Below the pieces are notes generated by a model. It was not told the origin of the DNA, ran no database searches, and saw nothing but the letters and a program-made list of their open reading frames with translations. Below are positions 12,911-23,173 of a stretch of 64,000 bases of DNA, one piece after another; the first letter of the stretch is position 1, and the number at the start of each line of letters is the position of its first letter. Location of the stretch: NCBI GenBank assembly GCA_035079005.1, contig CM068714.1, positions 15,931,216 to 15,995,215 of the forward strand. The letters run 5' to 3'. The DNA comes from Fraxinus americana. Its lineage: Eukaryota > Streptophyta > Magnoliopsida > Lamiales > Oleaceae. The position numbers and the translations under genes were made by a program.

Positions 12911-14195
12911 GTCAAAATTTATTTACTATCCACAACCAACAAAGACATGACTCACTTATCGCAGCTATCACATCAATCTTGATGATAATGATCAGTTACA
13001 GATTTTATCAATTTCTGAAGTCTTAATTCCATTTACATGCATCTTGTACCGCTGATTACATTTTACAGGAAGCAACAAGTTATACAAGAAAAGACTTTCA
13101 GATTTTAATTTACATTTGTGGACAATATCTCTAGCTGTCTGTAACATGAATGTACAACTTTTTTGGTTTCATCTATAATTTTTGGTTCGTAAATGATTGT
13201 ACGCTATTATCAGGTAATATGAAATTTTATCATTTGAATTTTATTTCTTTGCAGTAATTTTACTGTACTATAATGAGTTAATAGATAGTTGTCATATAGG
13301 CTTCCTTTTGATGAATTTTTAAAATCATACCTGAAGGTCATAATAGTGGATCCTTTCTGAAATTACATTTTTATATCATACGGAAGAAAAACAAGCTTTA
13401 CACTATTTGATTTATCGATGCATTAAGAGCTTTTTTCTAGGGTAGAACTCCTCTCTGATTTATTTTTAATTCTATTTGATCCCAAGAATTTTCGTGAGCT
13501 CACTACAAAGGCACACTAAATGGGTGTCAGCTTCATGTGGTACTAACAGGATATATTTAACATTTCTAGCAAACGTCAGCCACTTACTTCACAGCTCTTG
13601 TTATGATTAGCATTGTTTGATGTTGCAATCAAGTCCAGATTTCCATCAATAAATCAAATTATCTGCAAAATGAGCATTTTTTATTTTTCTTCTTATTAAT
13701 TGAGCATTTATCTGTAAATTAATGTGATTTCATCAATATTGTTTTAGGGAAAAGAAATTGTTCTTCAATAATAAGTACTATTGGAGAAATCAATTGTAGG
13801 AATTCAAATGTTTTTAAATGAATTGGAATTTTAGAAGGAAAAAAAAATTGTTTGTCTTAGACAAAAAATAGTAATTATTTATTCAGTTAACTTTGAATTA
13901 ATAATTATTTGTAATGGATATTTAAAAGATTATAATTTAGAGTAAATTCTTAACCGGTGGAGCCATGATCAGTCCATTCAGTTAACTAATTATTTCAAAC
14001 TCCATATTATCCACTCAGGTAGGAAAACGGAGGCAATCCAAATAAACCAGGTAGTGTGTTTTGATGTGTAAAAATTGACATGGTAATGCCATTTTGACAA
14101 GTAGTAGCACCATGTCCAATGCTTTATTCTTCCGGTCGAGCTTGGAAAACAATTTTCACAATTTTAATGCACGTCTAAAATTGTGTCGTAAATAA
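12911..14195. other. Non-coding flank of the SUMO array, including a dispersed block
   Basis: The block at about 13,401-13,530 (ATGCATTAAGAGC..., GGGTAGAA..TCCTCTCTG, CTACAAAGGCACACT) is repeated at about 36,660-36,980. At its right end, 14,150-14,195 (GTCTAAAATTGTGTCGTAAATAAAT) resembles the sequences upstream of SUMO units near 26,250, 37,390 and 55,330. The left edge of the array therefore probably lies here. Confidence 0.5.
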
Positions 14196-14498
14196 ATGAG
14201 TAATTAACACATAACGTTCCTACCTTACATTTTTTGAGATTTTAACTCTTAATTACACATTTGATTGTCAAAAAATCCTTAAGCCCATGTTCAAAATGGA
14301 AGGGGAATATAGTCTTACAAAAATTTCCCTCTTCTTCCTCCTTACGCAGGGCACGGTTACCTTGCGGTTTCTCCTTTTAAAATTTCCCCGTTTCTTCCAT
14401 TTCTTAATGCATTCCTCGTCCTCTCGTCTCCTCACCGTACAGTGGAAGCATTGTTATTTCTTATCCTTCACTGATTAACACACTAATATTTTCATCGC

Positions 14499-14935
14499 AT
14501 GGCAATTAGCAAACCAATGGCAAGCAGCGCCGACACACGGTGGTGGCTCAGCCTAATATCAGGGGTAGTGGTGGTGATGATGTTATCCATATCAAAACAA
14601 GCCAGCTTGCAGCCACAGACCAATATTCTGAATAGGGGGTGAAGTCAGTACAACGCAACCAATATAAGGAACTTTTTCGATAACCTTAACGCTACCTTTT
14701 CCGACCTGAGAAATCAGCTGTACAATGAGAACAAATGGTTAGCCACTGTGCAGCAGTCGAGATCCATGGATCCAGTCTATGCCATGGGATCCGTGTAGAA
14801 ATTATCTTTCGACGGCTGATTGTGTGGCTTGCTATAATGCAGCTGTTGCCCAGATTAGGAATTGCTCAGCAGCAAATGGAGCTCGTGTCATATATGATAG
14901 TTGTTAATTTCCTCGGGTAATTCTACTTTACTTAT
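14499..14935 (+). pseudogene. Cysteine-rich receptor-like kinase (CRK2-like) first-exon fragment
   Basis: The ATG at 14,499 opens a signal-peptide-like hydrophobic segment (WWLSLISGVVVVMML). The ectodomain text follows: SQYNATNIRNFFDNLNATFS, then CRNYLSTADCVACYNAAVAQ and RNCSAANGARVIYDSC. This is the start of a Gnk2/DUF26 (stress-antifungal) domain of the kind at the N-terminus of plant cysteine-rich receptor-like kinases. Lesions: a TGA where a cysteine codon is expected just before SQYNATN (about 14,638), a frameshift near 14,780, and a TAA after YDSC. No second DUF26, transmembrane or kinase part follows. Confidence 0.8.
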
Positions 14936-15109
14936 TCAATTGAGTCGGTCTTGCTAAGCTAAAACTTGACAATACTTTCTTTTTACAAATGGATTAGAAA
15001 AAATAAAAAAATCTACTCTGCGCCCCACCTGTGCGAGATGAAGAAAGCAAGAAATTCTGGAGCATGTGACCGTGTGAAGGACAAGAAATAATAATGGTAT
15101 TTTACCTAA

Positions 15110-16982
15110 TGTTGGAGTTGTGACATTTTGTTGTTACGTTTTTAATTGTATTTTGGTTGAATATTTAGTTACTTATTTTGGTTTAATGTCTAACTATGAA
15201 ATGATGTAAAGTTAGACAAGTTAGTATGGTGTAGTACTTGTATGTGTAAGAGTTATGGTAGTTGATAGAATAGTTGGTAGAAAATATCTTTGACTATGTG
15301 TACAAGTATGGCTATATATAGAGCCGGTTAATGCCATTGAAAGGTAGTAGCAAAAATATAAAAACAATGTAGTCTTTCATATTTTCTCTTCTCCTCTGTG
15401 TTTCACCACAAACCAGAGTACATATATATATATATATATATGTTTGTTGTATGCTATATATGTTTGTTAGTCTTATATCCAGTAATGGAGGGTGAATCCG
15501 GTTAGTTCATATCTGGTTTTTCACACCTCTTAGAACCAAGAATTCCAACATGGTAAGAGCATGAAATGATCTTAAGGGGCCTAAAAAAATGAAAGAAATG
15601 CAGTGGTTGAAGGGGCTGTTACTGATGCGGAAAAAATGGAGAATACCCGGTATGATGAAGAATGGAAAAACCGGTCTGCTCAATGCTATGTAGGGTTTCA
15701 GAGCTGAAAAATTGATCTAAGATGATCACAGCTGAAAAACTGAACCTTGGCCATGAAAAATCGAAGAAAAACAGTAGTTGAAGGTGCTGTAAATTCCAAG
15801 AAAAAGGGAGCATATACGGTATGTGATGAAGAAGATGATGAAATCTGGTATGAAATGAAGAAAAGTGTGATATCCGGTATGTGGCTGAAAAATGTGCAAA
15901 TCCAGTATGTGAGTGAATCTGGGATGGGCTGAAAAAACAAAGCAAATCTGGTATGAAAAGGAGTTTAACCCGGTTAGCGAAGTAGGAGTTTAATCTGGCT
16001 AAGCATGAAGCATAATCCGGTAAGCTCGAAACCCGGTAAACTCATCTTGATATCCAAATGAAAAAGACAAAACCAGTAAGTTTAAGCAAATCCGGTAAGC
16101 AAGAAGCAAATACGGTCAGGAACTTGCAAATCCAGTGAGTTGAGTGCAAATCCGGTAACTTTAAAAACCGATAAGTGTGCGAAAATTCGGTAAGTTGTGT
16201 AAAACCCAGTAAGTTCTTTGCAAATCCAGTAAGTTGCGTTTTTTTGAATCTGGAAAGCCCTTACAATACCGGTAAGCTCAATGTAAATCCGGTAATTACA
16301 AAAATCTCAGCAGAGCTTCATCAAATCAACAAGAAATCAAAAGAAAAGATGCAAATGGAAAGTTTCTTTGTATGTGGTTGATCCTAACCTCAAAGAGTTG
16401 AGAACTACGATAGAGAGTTACAACCAAGAGAGCCGGATCAAATGGAAAACAAAGGACCTCAAGCTTGTAGTAAAAAAAACAAAAAAAGAATGGCCTGAAG
16501 CATGAAGAAGACGTTTGTTGATGGTTCCAACAAAATGTCAAGGAGGAGTGTTGGAGTTGTGACATTTTTTTGTCGAGTTTTTAATTGTATTTTGGTTGAA
16601 TATTTAGTTACTTATTTTGGTTTAATGTCTAACTATAAAATGATGTAAAGTTAGACAAGTTAGTATGGTGTAGTACTTGTATGTGTAAGAGTAGTATGGT
16701 AGTTGATAGAATAGTTGGTAGAAAATATCTTTGGCTATGTGTACAAGTTTGGCTATATATATAGCCGGTTAATGCCATTAAAAGGTCGTAGCAAAAATAT
16801 AAAAACAATGTAGTCTTTTATATTTTCTCTTCTCCTCTATGTTTCACCACAAACCAGAGTATATATATATATATAAATGTTGTATGCTATATATTTTGTT
16901 AGTCTTATATCCGGTAATGGAGGATGAATCCGGTTAGTTCATACCTGGTTTTTCACACCTCTTAGAACCAAGAATTCCAACA
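15110..16982 (+). mobile_element. TRIM-type non-autonomous LTR retrotransposon, 1.87 kb
   Basis: Two similar LTRs, 15,110-15,550 (441 bp) and 16,549-16,982 (434 bp), both start TGTTGGAG and end TTCCAACA. The element is bounded by a perfect 5-bp duplication, CCTAA, at 15,105-15,109 and 16,983-16,987. Directly after the 5' LTR is TGGTAAGAGC, a shortened version of the initiator-Met primer site. A purine tract AAGGAGGAG precedes the 3' LTR. The roughly 1-kb interior encodes no gag or pol. A diverged solo LTR of the same family lies at 55,756-56,288. It is nested inside the long-TIR element. Confidence 0.9.
15551..16548 (+). repeat. Interior of the TRIM: about 24 copies of an AAATCCGGTAAG motif
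   Basis: A degenerate short motif, consensus AAATCCGGTAAGTT, recurs irregularly every 20-45 bases, with variants such as CCAGTAAGTT, CCGGTATG and CCGGTTAG. It is densest at 15,960-16,300 and also occurs in both LTRs. Many copies include GGTAAG, which matches the 5' splice-site consensus. I see no credible open reading frame. Confidence 0.75.
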
Positions 16983-17468
16983 CCTAATCAGTGTGTCAAA
17001 AATAATAAATATTTGAAGGATGTTGTTAATGGATGTTGGACTTGGAGGAGAGAAGGGGAGGAATGCACTAAGAAATGGGGAAATTTTTGAAGGGGAAACC
17101 GCAAGGTAACTTTGCCCGCGTAAGGGAGGAAGAAAGGGAAAAAAATTGGAAGACTGTCCTATTTTGAAAAGAAAATTGACTTTTTGTGTTCGGTTAACGG
17201 AGATATTGATGTTTTGGACAATCAAAGATGTAAATAGGGGTGAAAATGCTAAAAAATGTAAGGTGAAGACGTTTTTCACAAACTTTGTCCACATGTACCG
17301 TGTGAAACAAAAGATGGCAGAATATTTGAGAAAATAAAAGTTTCAATATAACATACAAAATATTAAATATCGAAAATCAATCCACCACTCTAGTAAGAAT
17401 ACATTGTGCAGGGAAAATTTATTTGTTTATCCTCCAAAACACAGAAGTTGTGTTGATTCAAAGTATTT

Positions 17469-18101
17469 TCAAATGCAGTAAGCTTTCCTGCTTCTCAAAC
17501 CAACCCCAGTGTGGATGCAAAAGTAGCCACCTCCAGACTGATGCAGAAATGCATCAATGCAATCTTCATCTTCCATTCCAATCTTCATGATCAAATCAGT
17601 TAAATAGGATTAGATATTGCCATTCCCCAATCACGAATTTAGGATGTAAGAATATTCAAAGAAAAATAATTGGTATATTTCTTATGCAAGCAAAAGGCAA
17701 ATGGTGCTCTTTCATTGGGATACAAAACGAAAAATTTCAAACAAATTAAGCCTGGTTTCTCGACAGAATAAATTTCAAAAGTAATAACTAGTAGGCAATT
17801 TTTCTAGAAATATTATACTAAAGAAACCCATCAGAACAGTTATGGAGAAAAATAACTGTAAAATATAGTCTGTTTTAAAGAAACCTATAGAGAAATTGTA
17901 AACTACTAGAAGATGGTGGAAAACTAAGATGGTCATCGAAAGGGAAATTACCTTGTGTGGGGTTCTCTCGACAGCAAATTTTTTTCCATCGTACACGAAC
18001 CTCATAACTCCGTACTCCAAATTCTTTACTTTGCAATATGCCATTAATAAACTCTGTATTTTAGAGTCACGTCTAACTCGATAGTAGACTTCATCACCGT
18101 C
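17469..18101 (-). CDS. SUMO-like modifier, exons 2 and 3 of array unit 1 (intact part)
   Basis: Exon 2 (18,101-17,952, 150 bp, 50 codons) begins DGDEVYYRVRR and contains RFVYDGKKF. It is preceded by an AG acceptor and ends at a GT donor. Exon 3 (17,582-17,469) begins IGMEDEDCIDAFLHQSGGG after an AG acceptor and ends at TGA. Joined in phase 0, these align with plant SUMO from the second strand through ...TPDE/LEMEDGDEIDAMLHQTGG. The di-glycine is followed by an extension of about 18 residues (GYFCIHTG...AYCI), which would be a propeptide removed by a SUMO protease if the protein were made. Intron 2 is 369 bp. The identity as a SUMO-family fold is strong; whether it is expressed is doubtful because exon 1 is broken. 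Confidence 0.8.
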
Positions 18102-18180
18102 CTACCATATAAAACGCAAAATGATGCAAAGAGAATGTGGCTAGGGTCTAGGGACCATGTACAAAAACCAATAAAGCATG

Positions 18181-18807
18181 TGATGCAGGAGGGTCCGAGT
18201 CAGACGAAGCTGAGTTGTCAGATAACTCGTTGATGGCGCTAACGTACCATGAGTTGGCGGATCGACGTAAGAATGGAAAGTAATCGACGACATTTCCTAA
18301 TTGGGGTCAATTTTGAACACGTTTTGGTATTTTGGCCATAACTTTGGCTACGGTTGTCAGAATCACGCCCGTGACCCCAATTCGGAAAGCTCGTTTCGGC
18401 GCGCACGTCGTGGGCACCCAGCTATGCTCGGTGTGCATCGGATTCGAGGTCAAATTCAGCTGTTTTCCCTTCCGAATCGTCAATTTAAGTTATTTTTTGC
18501 TATTTATGGTAATATTTCGGTTTCCCTTTTGACATAGAATAATTGCTCGATTTGAGCCGAATTTTGGTGATATTGTTTCTTTTATTAAGTATTTTATTTT
18601 GGTATGAATATCAGGATTTTGCTATTTTTGGCAAAATTCCGATTATTATTATTTTCTGGCTATTTAACCCGGCTTGTGGGTTATTTTCATTCGGTTGTTG
18701 AATAATAAAGAATTTTCTCGTTTTTCTTTGTGTTTCTCTTGCGTTCTTCTCTGTTTTTTGTCAATTGAACCCCGCCTACAGAATAATCACTATTCTGCCC
18801 GGCGTCA
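18181..18807 (+). repeat. 5' LTR of the young gypsy element
   Basis: 627 bp, TGATGCAGG ... GGCGTCA, followed at once by GT and the primer-binding site. Apparent open frames at 18,301-18,537 are duplicated in the other LTR and are not genes. Confidence 0.95.
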
Positions 18808-18858
18808 GTTGGTATCAGAGCTTCAGCATCTTCTTGGGCTAGATTTCATCGGTCAATC

Positions 18859-21477
18859 ATGGTTGGTGGTCGTGGTCGTGGTCGCAGAGGGCAGGTTCCG
18901 AATGAGGAAGTCCCACACTGTGATCGTAACGTTCAAGATGTGACGATTGAAGACTTACAGAGGCAAGTTGCAGAGTTAACTCAGCGTCTGGCGGCGCAGG
19001 ATCGCGGTGACCGCGAACTGGAGGGTCACGAGTCCGACACCAGTTACGAAAACCCGTATCACAACCCTGCTCGGGTCTGGGAGCATCGTGGTCGGGAGGA
19101 TCGTCATGTGGATTTCGGCTTTCGGGTAGATCTACCAGAGTTTTCTGGTACGTTACAAGCTGAAGGTTTTGTTGATTGGCTGAATGAAGTGGAACGTATC
19201 TTTGAGTACAAGGAGGTTCCAGATCATATCAAAGTAAGGTTAGTTGCCATCAAACTTAAAGGTAGGGCATCCGCATGGTGGGAGCAGTTGAGACGTTCAC
19301 GCGATGAAGAGGGTAAAGCCAAAATCACAGATTGGGAGAAAATGAAGAAGAAGATGAAATGTCACTTTCTTCCTTTCGGCTATACTCAAACTTTGTTTCA
19401 ACGGCTTCATTCTCTAAGACAGGGCATAAGGTCGGTTGATGACTACACTGCGGAGTTTTATCAATTGGTGGCTCGGAATGATGCATGCGAAACGGAAGAA
19501 CGAGATGGTGGCGAGATACTTGGGAGGATTGCGACGGTCCATACGGGATGTCCTCGGCCTTCACTCGGCGTGGACGTTTACGAAGCATACCAGCGTGCAC
19601 TTGCTGTAGAGAAGCGGCAGAGTAGGAAACCGGTGGTCAGAAGCGAAGGTAGCCAGCCCATTCGCCCTCAAGCACCTCGTCCTACTCAACAGCCACCACG
19701 GGATAATCCTGGTTCAGGTATTAGATGCTTCAGGTGCGGTGAACAGGGACATCGAGCAACTGATTGCAGGAAACCAGCTAATCGGCCAGGTAAAAATCTC
19801 CTAATTGATGAAGAAGTTGTAGACGAGAATGAGGAGGTTGGAGAGCCCGTATATGACGATGATGAAGAGGAAGGGATGCTGTATGGGGACGGTCATGAAA
19901 CTCTAGTCTTGCGTAAGAGTCTATTGACCCCCAAAGGCGATTCAGGGGATGACTGGTTGAGAACCAACATCTTTCACACAACCTGCACGGTAGCGGATAA
20001 AGTTTACAAACTGATCATTGATAGTGGAAGCTGTGAGAATGTAGTGTCTGAAGAAGCTGTCCAGAAATTACAGTTGAAGACAGATCGGCATCCCAGGCCA
20101 TATAAATTGTCGTGGTTGAGTAAGGGCAGTGCAGTATCAGTAGAAAAGCGATGTCTAGTATCTTTTTCGATTGGTAGGAAATATTTCGACAATGCTTGGT
20201 GTGATGTTGTGTCGATGGATGCTTGTCACATATTGTTGGGTCGACCTTGGCAGTATGATCGCAGTGTTGTTCATGATGGGCGGAAAAATACTTATTCCCT
20301 TAGCATCAAAGGGAAGACGGTTGTGTTGGCGCCGCGAAGAGAAGAAATCACTCCTGCTCCAGTAGCTAAAAGTGCCAACCTGCTTTCTATGTCCAGCTTT
20401 TTGGGAGAGATTGCGCGAGAAGATGTGGTCTATGCTCTACTGCCTTGTGAGAATAGTACAACAGAAGAGAATCCAGATTTACCGGTAGAAGTGCAGAAGG
20501 TGCTAACGGAGTTCTCTGATTTGATGCCTGAAGATCTCCCTCCAGGGTTGCCGCCTATGAGGGATATTCAACATCAAATTGACCTTGTTCCAGGGTCGAG
20601 TCTGCCTAATCGACCAGCTTATCGTCTCAGTCCCAAGGAAGCTGAAGAGTTGCAGCGACAAGTGGTTGAATTGTTGGAGAGGGGCTACATTCGTGAAAGC
20701 ATGAGCCCGTGTGCAGTTCCTGCTCTGCTGGTACCCAAGAAGGACGGATCTTGGCGTATGTGTGTTGATAGTAGAGCAATCAACAGGATCACAGTGAAGT
20801 ACAGGTTTCCAATTCCCTGTCTGGATGATATGTTGGATGAACTTTCTGGTTCTAAGGTCTTCTCAAAAATTGACCTTAAGAGCGGATATCACCAAATCAG
20901 GATCCGACCTGGAGATGAGTGGAAGACAGCGTTTAAGACGCAGCATGGTTTGTATGAGTGGATGGTCATGCCTTTTGGACTGTCCAATGCACCCAGCACC
21001 TTTATGAGGTTTATGCATCAGGTGTTACGGCCTTTTATGGGGAAGTTCGTGGTTGTCTACTTTGATGATATCCTTATTTACAGTCCGACTTGGGAGTCAC
21101 ACTTTGATCACCTCTGTACAGTTTTTGATATGTTGAGGACGGAGCGCCTGTTCGTTAATCGGAAGAAGTGTTCTTTCTTCACCTCGTCCGTTACTTTTCT
21201 TGGTTTCGTGGTGTCTACTGATGGTGTTCTTGCAGATCAGTCGAAGATAGATGCAATATTGGGATGGCCCAAGCTGAAAACTTTGCACGATGTCAGAAGT
21301 TTCCATGGATTGGCATCCTTCTACCGTCGGTTCATCAGGAACTTCAGCACTTTGATTGCTCCCATCACAGAATGTCTGAAGGGACGTGAATTCAAATGGT
21401 CGGATGAAGCGAAGCGGTTTTCAGTTGGTCAAGAAACGGATGACCGAGGCTCCAGTTTTGGCACTTCCAGATTTTGA
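18859..21477 (+). CDS. Gypsy gag-protease-reverse transcriptase polyprotein (872 codons)
   Basis: The ATG at 18,859 opens a basic N-terminus rich in Gly-Arg, then a Retrotrans_gag domain (LPEFSGTLQAEGFVDWL, then WWEQLRR). A CCHC knuckle, CFRCGEQGHRATDC, begins at residue 290. The retropepsin motif LIIDSGS is at residue 385. The reverse transcriptase spans roughly residues 560-790 and has VVYFDDILIYS, with the YFDD catalytic core at residue 734. The C-terminus after EFKWSDEAKR leaves frame because of an indel near 21,417; RNase H continues in another frame. In active copies the product forms particles and copies the element RNA. Confidence 0.9.
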   Translation: MVGGRGRGRRGQVPNEEVPHCDRNVQDVTIEDLQRQVAELTQRLAAQDRGDRELEGHESDTSYENPYHNPARVWEHRGREDRHVDFGFRVDLPEFSGTLQAEGFVDWLNEVERIFEYKEVPDHIKVRLVAIKLKGRASAWWEQLRRSRDEEGKAKITDWEKMKKKMKCHFLPFGYTQTLFQRLHSLRQGIRSVDDYTAEFYQLVARNDACETEERDGGEILGRIATVHTGCPRPSLGVDVYEAYQRALAVEKRQSRKPVVRSEGSQPIRPQAPRPTQQPPRDNPGSGIRCFRCGEQGHRATDCRKPANRPGKNLLIDEEVVDENEEVGEPVYDDDEEEGMLYGDGHETLVLRKSLLTPKGDSGDDWLRTNIFHTTCTVADKVYKLIIDSGSCENVVSEEAVQKLQLKTDRHPRPYKLSWLSKGSAVSVEKRCLVSFSIGRKYFDNAWCDVVSMDACHILLGRPWQYDRSVVHDGRKNTYSLSIKGKTVVLAPRREEITPAPVAKSANLLSMSSFLGEIAREDVVYALLPCENSTTEENPDLPVEVQKVLTEFSDLMPEDLPPGLPPMRDIQHQIDLVPGSSLPNRPAYRLSPKEAEELQRQVVELLERGYIRESMSPCAVPALLVPKKDGSWRMCVDSRAINRITVKYRFPIPCLDDMLDELSGSKVFSKIDLKSGYHQIRIRPGDEWKTAFKTQHGLYEWMVMPFGLSNAPSTFMRFMHQVLRPFMGKFVVVYFDDILIYSPTWESHFDHLCTVFDMLRTERLFVNRKKCSFFTSSVTFLGFVVSTDGVLADQSKIDAILGWPKLKTLHDVRSFHGLASFYRRFIRNFSTLIAPITECLKGREFKWSDEAKRFSVGQETDDRGSSFGTSRF

Positions 21478-22105
21478 AAAGGTGTTTGAAGTTAATTGTG
21501 ATGCATCTGGAGTTGGCATTGGTGGTGTTTTGAGTCAGGAAGGGAGTCCAGTGGCATTTTTCAGTGAGAAGCTATCAGGATCGAAGAGGAACTATTCCAC
21601 CTATGATCTTGAATTCTATGCCATAGTGCAGTCTTTGAAGCATTGGCGTCATTACTTGATACAGAGGGAGTTCATTCTTATCACTGACCATGAGGCACTG
21701 AAGTATATCAATGGACAACACAAACTGAGTAGGCGACATGCCAAGTGGGTGGCGTTCTTGCAGGAGTTCACCTTTTCACTAAGACATCAAGCTGGGAGTT
21801 TGAATCGTGTCGCAGATGCCTTGAGCCGTCGTACTTCCCTTCTCACCACCGTGAGCACCAGTGTCGTCGGATTTGAGTCATTTCCGGATTTGTATGCAGC
21901 AGACCCTTCCTTTGGGAAGATAATTCAGGAGGTAACTAACAACCAACGACATGATTTCATTTTACATAATGGCTATCTGTTTCGTGGGTTACAGTTGTGC
22001 GTTCCAGATTGTTCACTAAGGCAGCATATTGTTAGTGAACTTCATAACATGGGACACTTCGGGCGAGATAAGACACTGGCGTTGGTCTTATCTACCTATT
22101 TCTAG
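21386..22105 (+). CDS. Gypsy RNase H and integrase N-terminal part (frame-shifted continuation)
   Basis: From about 21,420 the frame reads FQLVKKRMTEAPVLALPDF, then the RNase H domain with NCDASGVGIGGVL, AIVQSLKHWRHYL, TDHEALKYI and ADALSRR. It then enters the integrase zinc-binding region (HNMGHFGRDKTL). It ends at a TAG at 22,103-22,105 where tryptophan (YFWP) is usual; the same frame continues beyond. It belongs to the polyprotein starting at 18,859; the separate ATG at 21,386 is not a real start. Confidence 0.85.
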   Translation: MNSNGRMKRSGFQLVKKRMTEAPVLALPDFEKVFEVNCDASGVGIGGVLSQEGSPVAFFSEKLSGSKRNYSTYDLEFYAIVQSLKHWRHYLIQREFILITDHEALKYINGQHKLSRRHAKWVAFLQEFTFSLRHQAGSLNRVADALSRRTSLLTTVSTSVVGFESFPDLYAADPSFGKIIQEVTNNQRHDFILHNGYLFRGLQLCVPDCSLRQHIVSELHNMGHFGRDKTLALVLSTYF

Positions 22106-22111
22106 CCCAAA

Positions 22112-23173
22112 TTGAGTAGTGATGTGGCTCATCATGTTAGGCGTTGTTGTGTGTGTCAGCGGTCAAAGGGGGCTCTTACTAATGCGGGCCTTTATACACC
22201 TCTACCAGTACCTGAAGCTCCTTGGATTGATGTCAGTATGGATTTTGTTTTGGGACTATCTCGTACCCAACGAGCCTCGGATTCTATTTTTGTTGTGGTC
22301 GACAGGTTTTCAAAGATGGCCCATTTCATAGCTTGTCGGAAGACAATGGATGCTACCCGGATTGCCCATCTCTACTTCAAGGAAATTGTGCGTTTGCATG
22401 GAGTGCCTCATTCAATTACTTCTGACCGTGACACTAAGTTCGTGAGTCATTTCTGGAAAAGCTTGTGGGAGAAATTGGGGACACAGTTGAATTTTAGCAG
22501 TGCCTACCACCCCCAAACTGATGGTCAGATAGAGGTGGTGAATCGGAGCTTGGGTAACCTATTGAGGTGTCTGGCAGGAACTAAGCCGAAGCAGTGGGAT
22601 CTGGCATTACCTCAGGCAGAATTTGCGTACAACAGGTCGAAGAATCGAACTACCGGGATGAGTCCATTTGAAATTGTCTATGGTCGAGTTCCATCTGGGG
22701 TACTTGATTTAGCCCCCATTCCACGTGTGGGTCGCATAAGTCACAAAGCAGATGAGATGGAGGAACATCTTCGGGGAATCCATGAACAAGTGAAGTTAGC
22801 CATTCAAGAGAGTAATGCCAAGTACAAGGTTCGGGTTGATAGTCATCGTCGTCAGGTCCTTTTCGAAGTTGGTGATTTTGTGTGGGCAGTGTTAACTCGT
22901 GATCGTTTTCCCGTTGGGGAGTACAATAAACTGAAGGAGCGAAATGTTGGTCCTTGTGAGGTTCTGCAAAAGATCAACGACAATGCTTACCGACTACGCC
23001 TCCCCAGCCATTTGAAGACTTCTGATGTCTTCAATGTGAAGCACCTCAGTCCTTGTTTTGGGGATCCTGAAGACACTCATGTGAACTCGAGGACGAGTTC
23101 TTTCCAACCAGGGCGGCGATCGATGCAGGAGGGTCCGAGTCAGACGAAGCTGAGTTGTCAGATAACTCGTTGA
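22112..23173 (+). CDS. Gypsy integrase, C-terminal portion
   Basis: It continues in the frame of the RNase H segment after one nonsense codon. It holds the last zinc-finger cysteines (CCVCQRSKG), then the catalytic core with VVVDRFSKMAHF, TSDRDTKF and YHPQTDGQIEVVNR, matching the D, D and E positions. A basic C-terminal domain ends KHLSPCFGD. The frame runs about 50 bp into the 3' LTR before stopping. I saw no clear chromodomain. Confidence 0.9.
   Translation: MSSDVAHHVRRCCVCQRSKGALTNAGLYTPLPVPEAPWIDVSMDFVLGLSRTQRASDSIFVVVDRFSKMAHFIACRKTMDATRIAHLYFKEIVRLHGVPHSITSDRDTKFVSHFWKSLWEKLGTQLNFSSAYHPQTDGQIEVVNRSLGNLLRCLAGTKPKQWDLALPQAEFAYNRSKNRTTGMSPFEIVYGRVPSGVLDLAPIPRVGRISHKADEMEEHLRGIHEQVKLAIQESNAKYKVRVDSHRRQVLFEVGDFVWAVLTRDRFPVGEYNKLKERNVGPCEVLQKINDNAYRLRLPSHLKTSDVFNVKHLSPCFGDPEDTHVNSRTSSFQPGRRSMQEGPSQTKLSCQITR

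Larger units (their letters stand above)
14196..17279. mobile_element. Long-TIR element carrying a host gene fragment (Pack-type candidate)
   Basis: Sequence at about 14,200-14,440 recurs inverted at about 17,030-17,280. Shared landmarks are ACCTTACATTTTTT, CATTTGATTGTC (or CTTTGATTGTC), TTCCTCCTTACGC-like, ACCTTGCGGTTTC and AATTTCCCC. Outside these repeats, array-type sequence stops at GTAAATAAAT on the left and resumes with CTTTGTCCACATGTACCGTG on the right, so the whole block behaves as one insertion. Inside lie a broken receptor-kinase exon (14,499-14,935) and a nested 1.9-kb TRIM. Without the TRIM it is about 1.2 kb. I could not fix the TIR ends or a target duplication, so the superfamily (Mutator-like or other) is open. 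Confidence 0.5.

Noticed and set aside
15619..15945. Phe/Ser/His-rich open frame on the minus strand
   Set aside because: It is the complement of the CCGGTA-type repeats in the TRIM interior; the composition is low-complexity and no domain is present.
18301..18537. Open frame of 78 codons, repeated at 23,241-23,477
   Set aside because: It lies wholly within the two LTRs of one gypsy element; the duplication reflects the LTR pair and there is no gene-like homology.
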